Shown piece by piece: positions 63,714 through 64,000 of a stretch of 64,000 bases of DNA. How positions within the stretch are numbered: position 1 is the first letter of the stretch; each line of letters begins with the position of its first letter. The position numbers and the translations under genes are program-made. The notes beneath the pieces are model-generated. The model had not been told where the DNA came from, did no database searches, and worked only from the letters and a program-made list of their open reading frames with translations. Source of the DNA: Thalassotalea_H sp040779345 (GTDB lineage: Bacteria; Pseudomonadota; Gammaproteobacteria; Enterobacterales; Alteromonadaceae); contig JBFONU010000012.1 in the NCBI GenBank assembly GCA_040779345.1, positions 67,146 to 131,145 of the forward strand, given 5' to 3'.

Positions 63714-63863
63714 CGAATGGCTTAATTGTGAGTTATTACCTGCATTTGAATAAAAATGAGTCAATAAACCTTTGCTCGGGGTGTTAAGAGATAACGTTTT
63801 ACTTAAAAAACGACAACTTATTGTATAAAAATAAAGCATTTAAATGTTTTTTAATAAAACCCC

Positions 63864-63892
63864 TTTACAAGCAGCTTAATAGCCATTAATAT
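63864..63892 (+). promoter_or_regulatory. Promoter of the tRNA-Ser gene
   Basis: TTTACA (63864-63869) and TAATAT (63887-63892) are separated by 17 bp and followed by a GC-rich discriminator, CGCCCCGC, typical of stringently controlled stable-RNA promoters. The tRNA begins about 25 bp after the expected start point. Confidence 0.7.
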
Positions 63893-63923
63893 TCGCCCCG
63901 CTTTGAAAGAAGCACAACACAAT

Positions 63924-64000
63924 GGTGAGATGGCTGAGTGGTCGAAAGCACCGGTCTTGAAAACCGGCAAGGGTTTGTAGCCCTTCTAGAGTTCAAATCT
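63924..64000 (+). tRNA. tRNA-Ser (anticodon UGA), truncated by the window end
   Basis: GGTGAGA acceptor strand, TG, D-arm GCTGAGTGG, then the anticodon arm CCGGT-CTTGAAA-ACCGG with anticodon TGA. A long variable arm (AAGGGTTTGTAGCCCTT) marks it as a class II tRNA, and the T-loop TTCAAAT is present. It resembles E. coli tRNA-Ser(UGA). The T-arm and acceptor 3' strand lie beyond the window, about 13 bases. Confidence 0.93.

Overview
The window reads as chromosomal DNA of a marine gammaproteobacterium of the Alteromonadales. The AT-rich sequence, the gene order nrdA-nrdB-yfaE / gph-ubiG / gyrA-serC-aroA-cmk-rpsA-ihfB-lapA-lapB-pyrF and yceD-rpmF-plsX-fabD-fabG-acpP-fabF-pabC-mltG-tmk-holB-pilZ-tatD, and the large chitin-degradation block all fit a Colwellia/Thalassotalea-like organism. 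The genus is my inference and is not proven by the sequence. No insertion sequence, prophage or CRISPR array was seen.

Region 1 (1-23776) is a 23-kb signalling island, nearly all on the + strand. It opens with a STAS protein and then a complete chemosensory operon in the order cheY-cheA-cheW-cheW-mcp-cheR-cheD-cheB. This is the order of the F7/Aer2-type systems of Vibrio cholerae cluster III and Pseudomonas aeruginosa Che2. Its receptor is soluble and unusual: a Vitreoscilla-haemoglobin-like globin, four PAS copies with an exact 127-residue period, two HAMP-like segments, a signalling domain and a C-terminal EWEEF tether. CheB is followed by a membrane-anchored MCP-like protein that carries a CheZ-like D-L-T-x-Q motif. 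Next come a partner-switch module (STAS protein plus a REC-PP2C-HATPase protein), an orphan REC protein, two hybrid histidine kinases (842 and 1685 residues) and a REC-GGDEF-HPt protein. Together they suggest that redox or gas sensing is routed to CheY, to an anti-sigma-type switch and to c-di-GMP.

Region 2 (23841-29519, - strand) holds the class Ia ribonucleotide reductase operon nrdA-nrdB-yfaE, with two NrdR-like boxes upstream and strong hairpins in both intergenic gaps, followed by ubiG-gph. Region 3 (29665-41604, + strand) is housekeeping: an Mpo1-like protein, gyrA, serC-aroA, cmk, rpsA, ihfB, lapA-lapB and pyrF. A decayed cupin gene lies between lapB and pyrF.

Region 4 (42367-52745, + strand) is a chitin-utilisation island: a GH18 chitinase, an AA10 lytic polysaccharide monooxygenase, a ChiA-like GH18 chitinase and an M4 metalloprotease. 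All are secreted and all carry two CBM5/12-type chitin-binding modules, joined by Ig-like or PKD spacers. Region 5 (52848-63713) is maf (- strand), then the fatty-acid/phospholipid cluster, in which fabH is absent between plsX and fabD, then pabC-mltG-tmk-holB-pilZ-tatD. The window ends inside a tRNA-Ser(UGA) gene.
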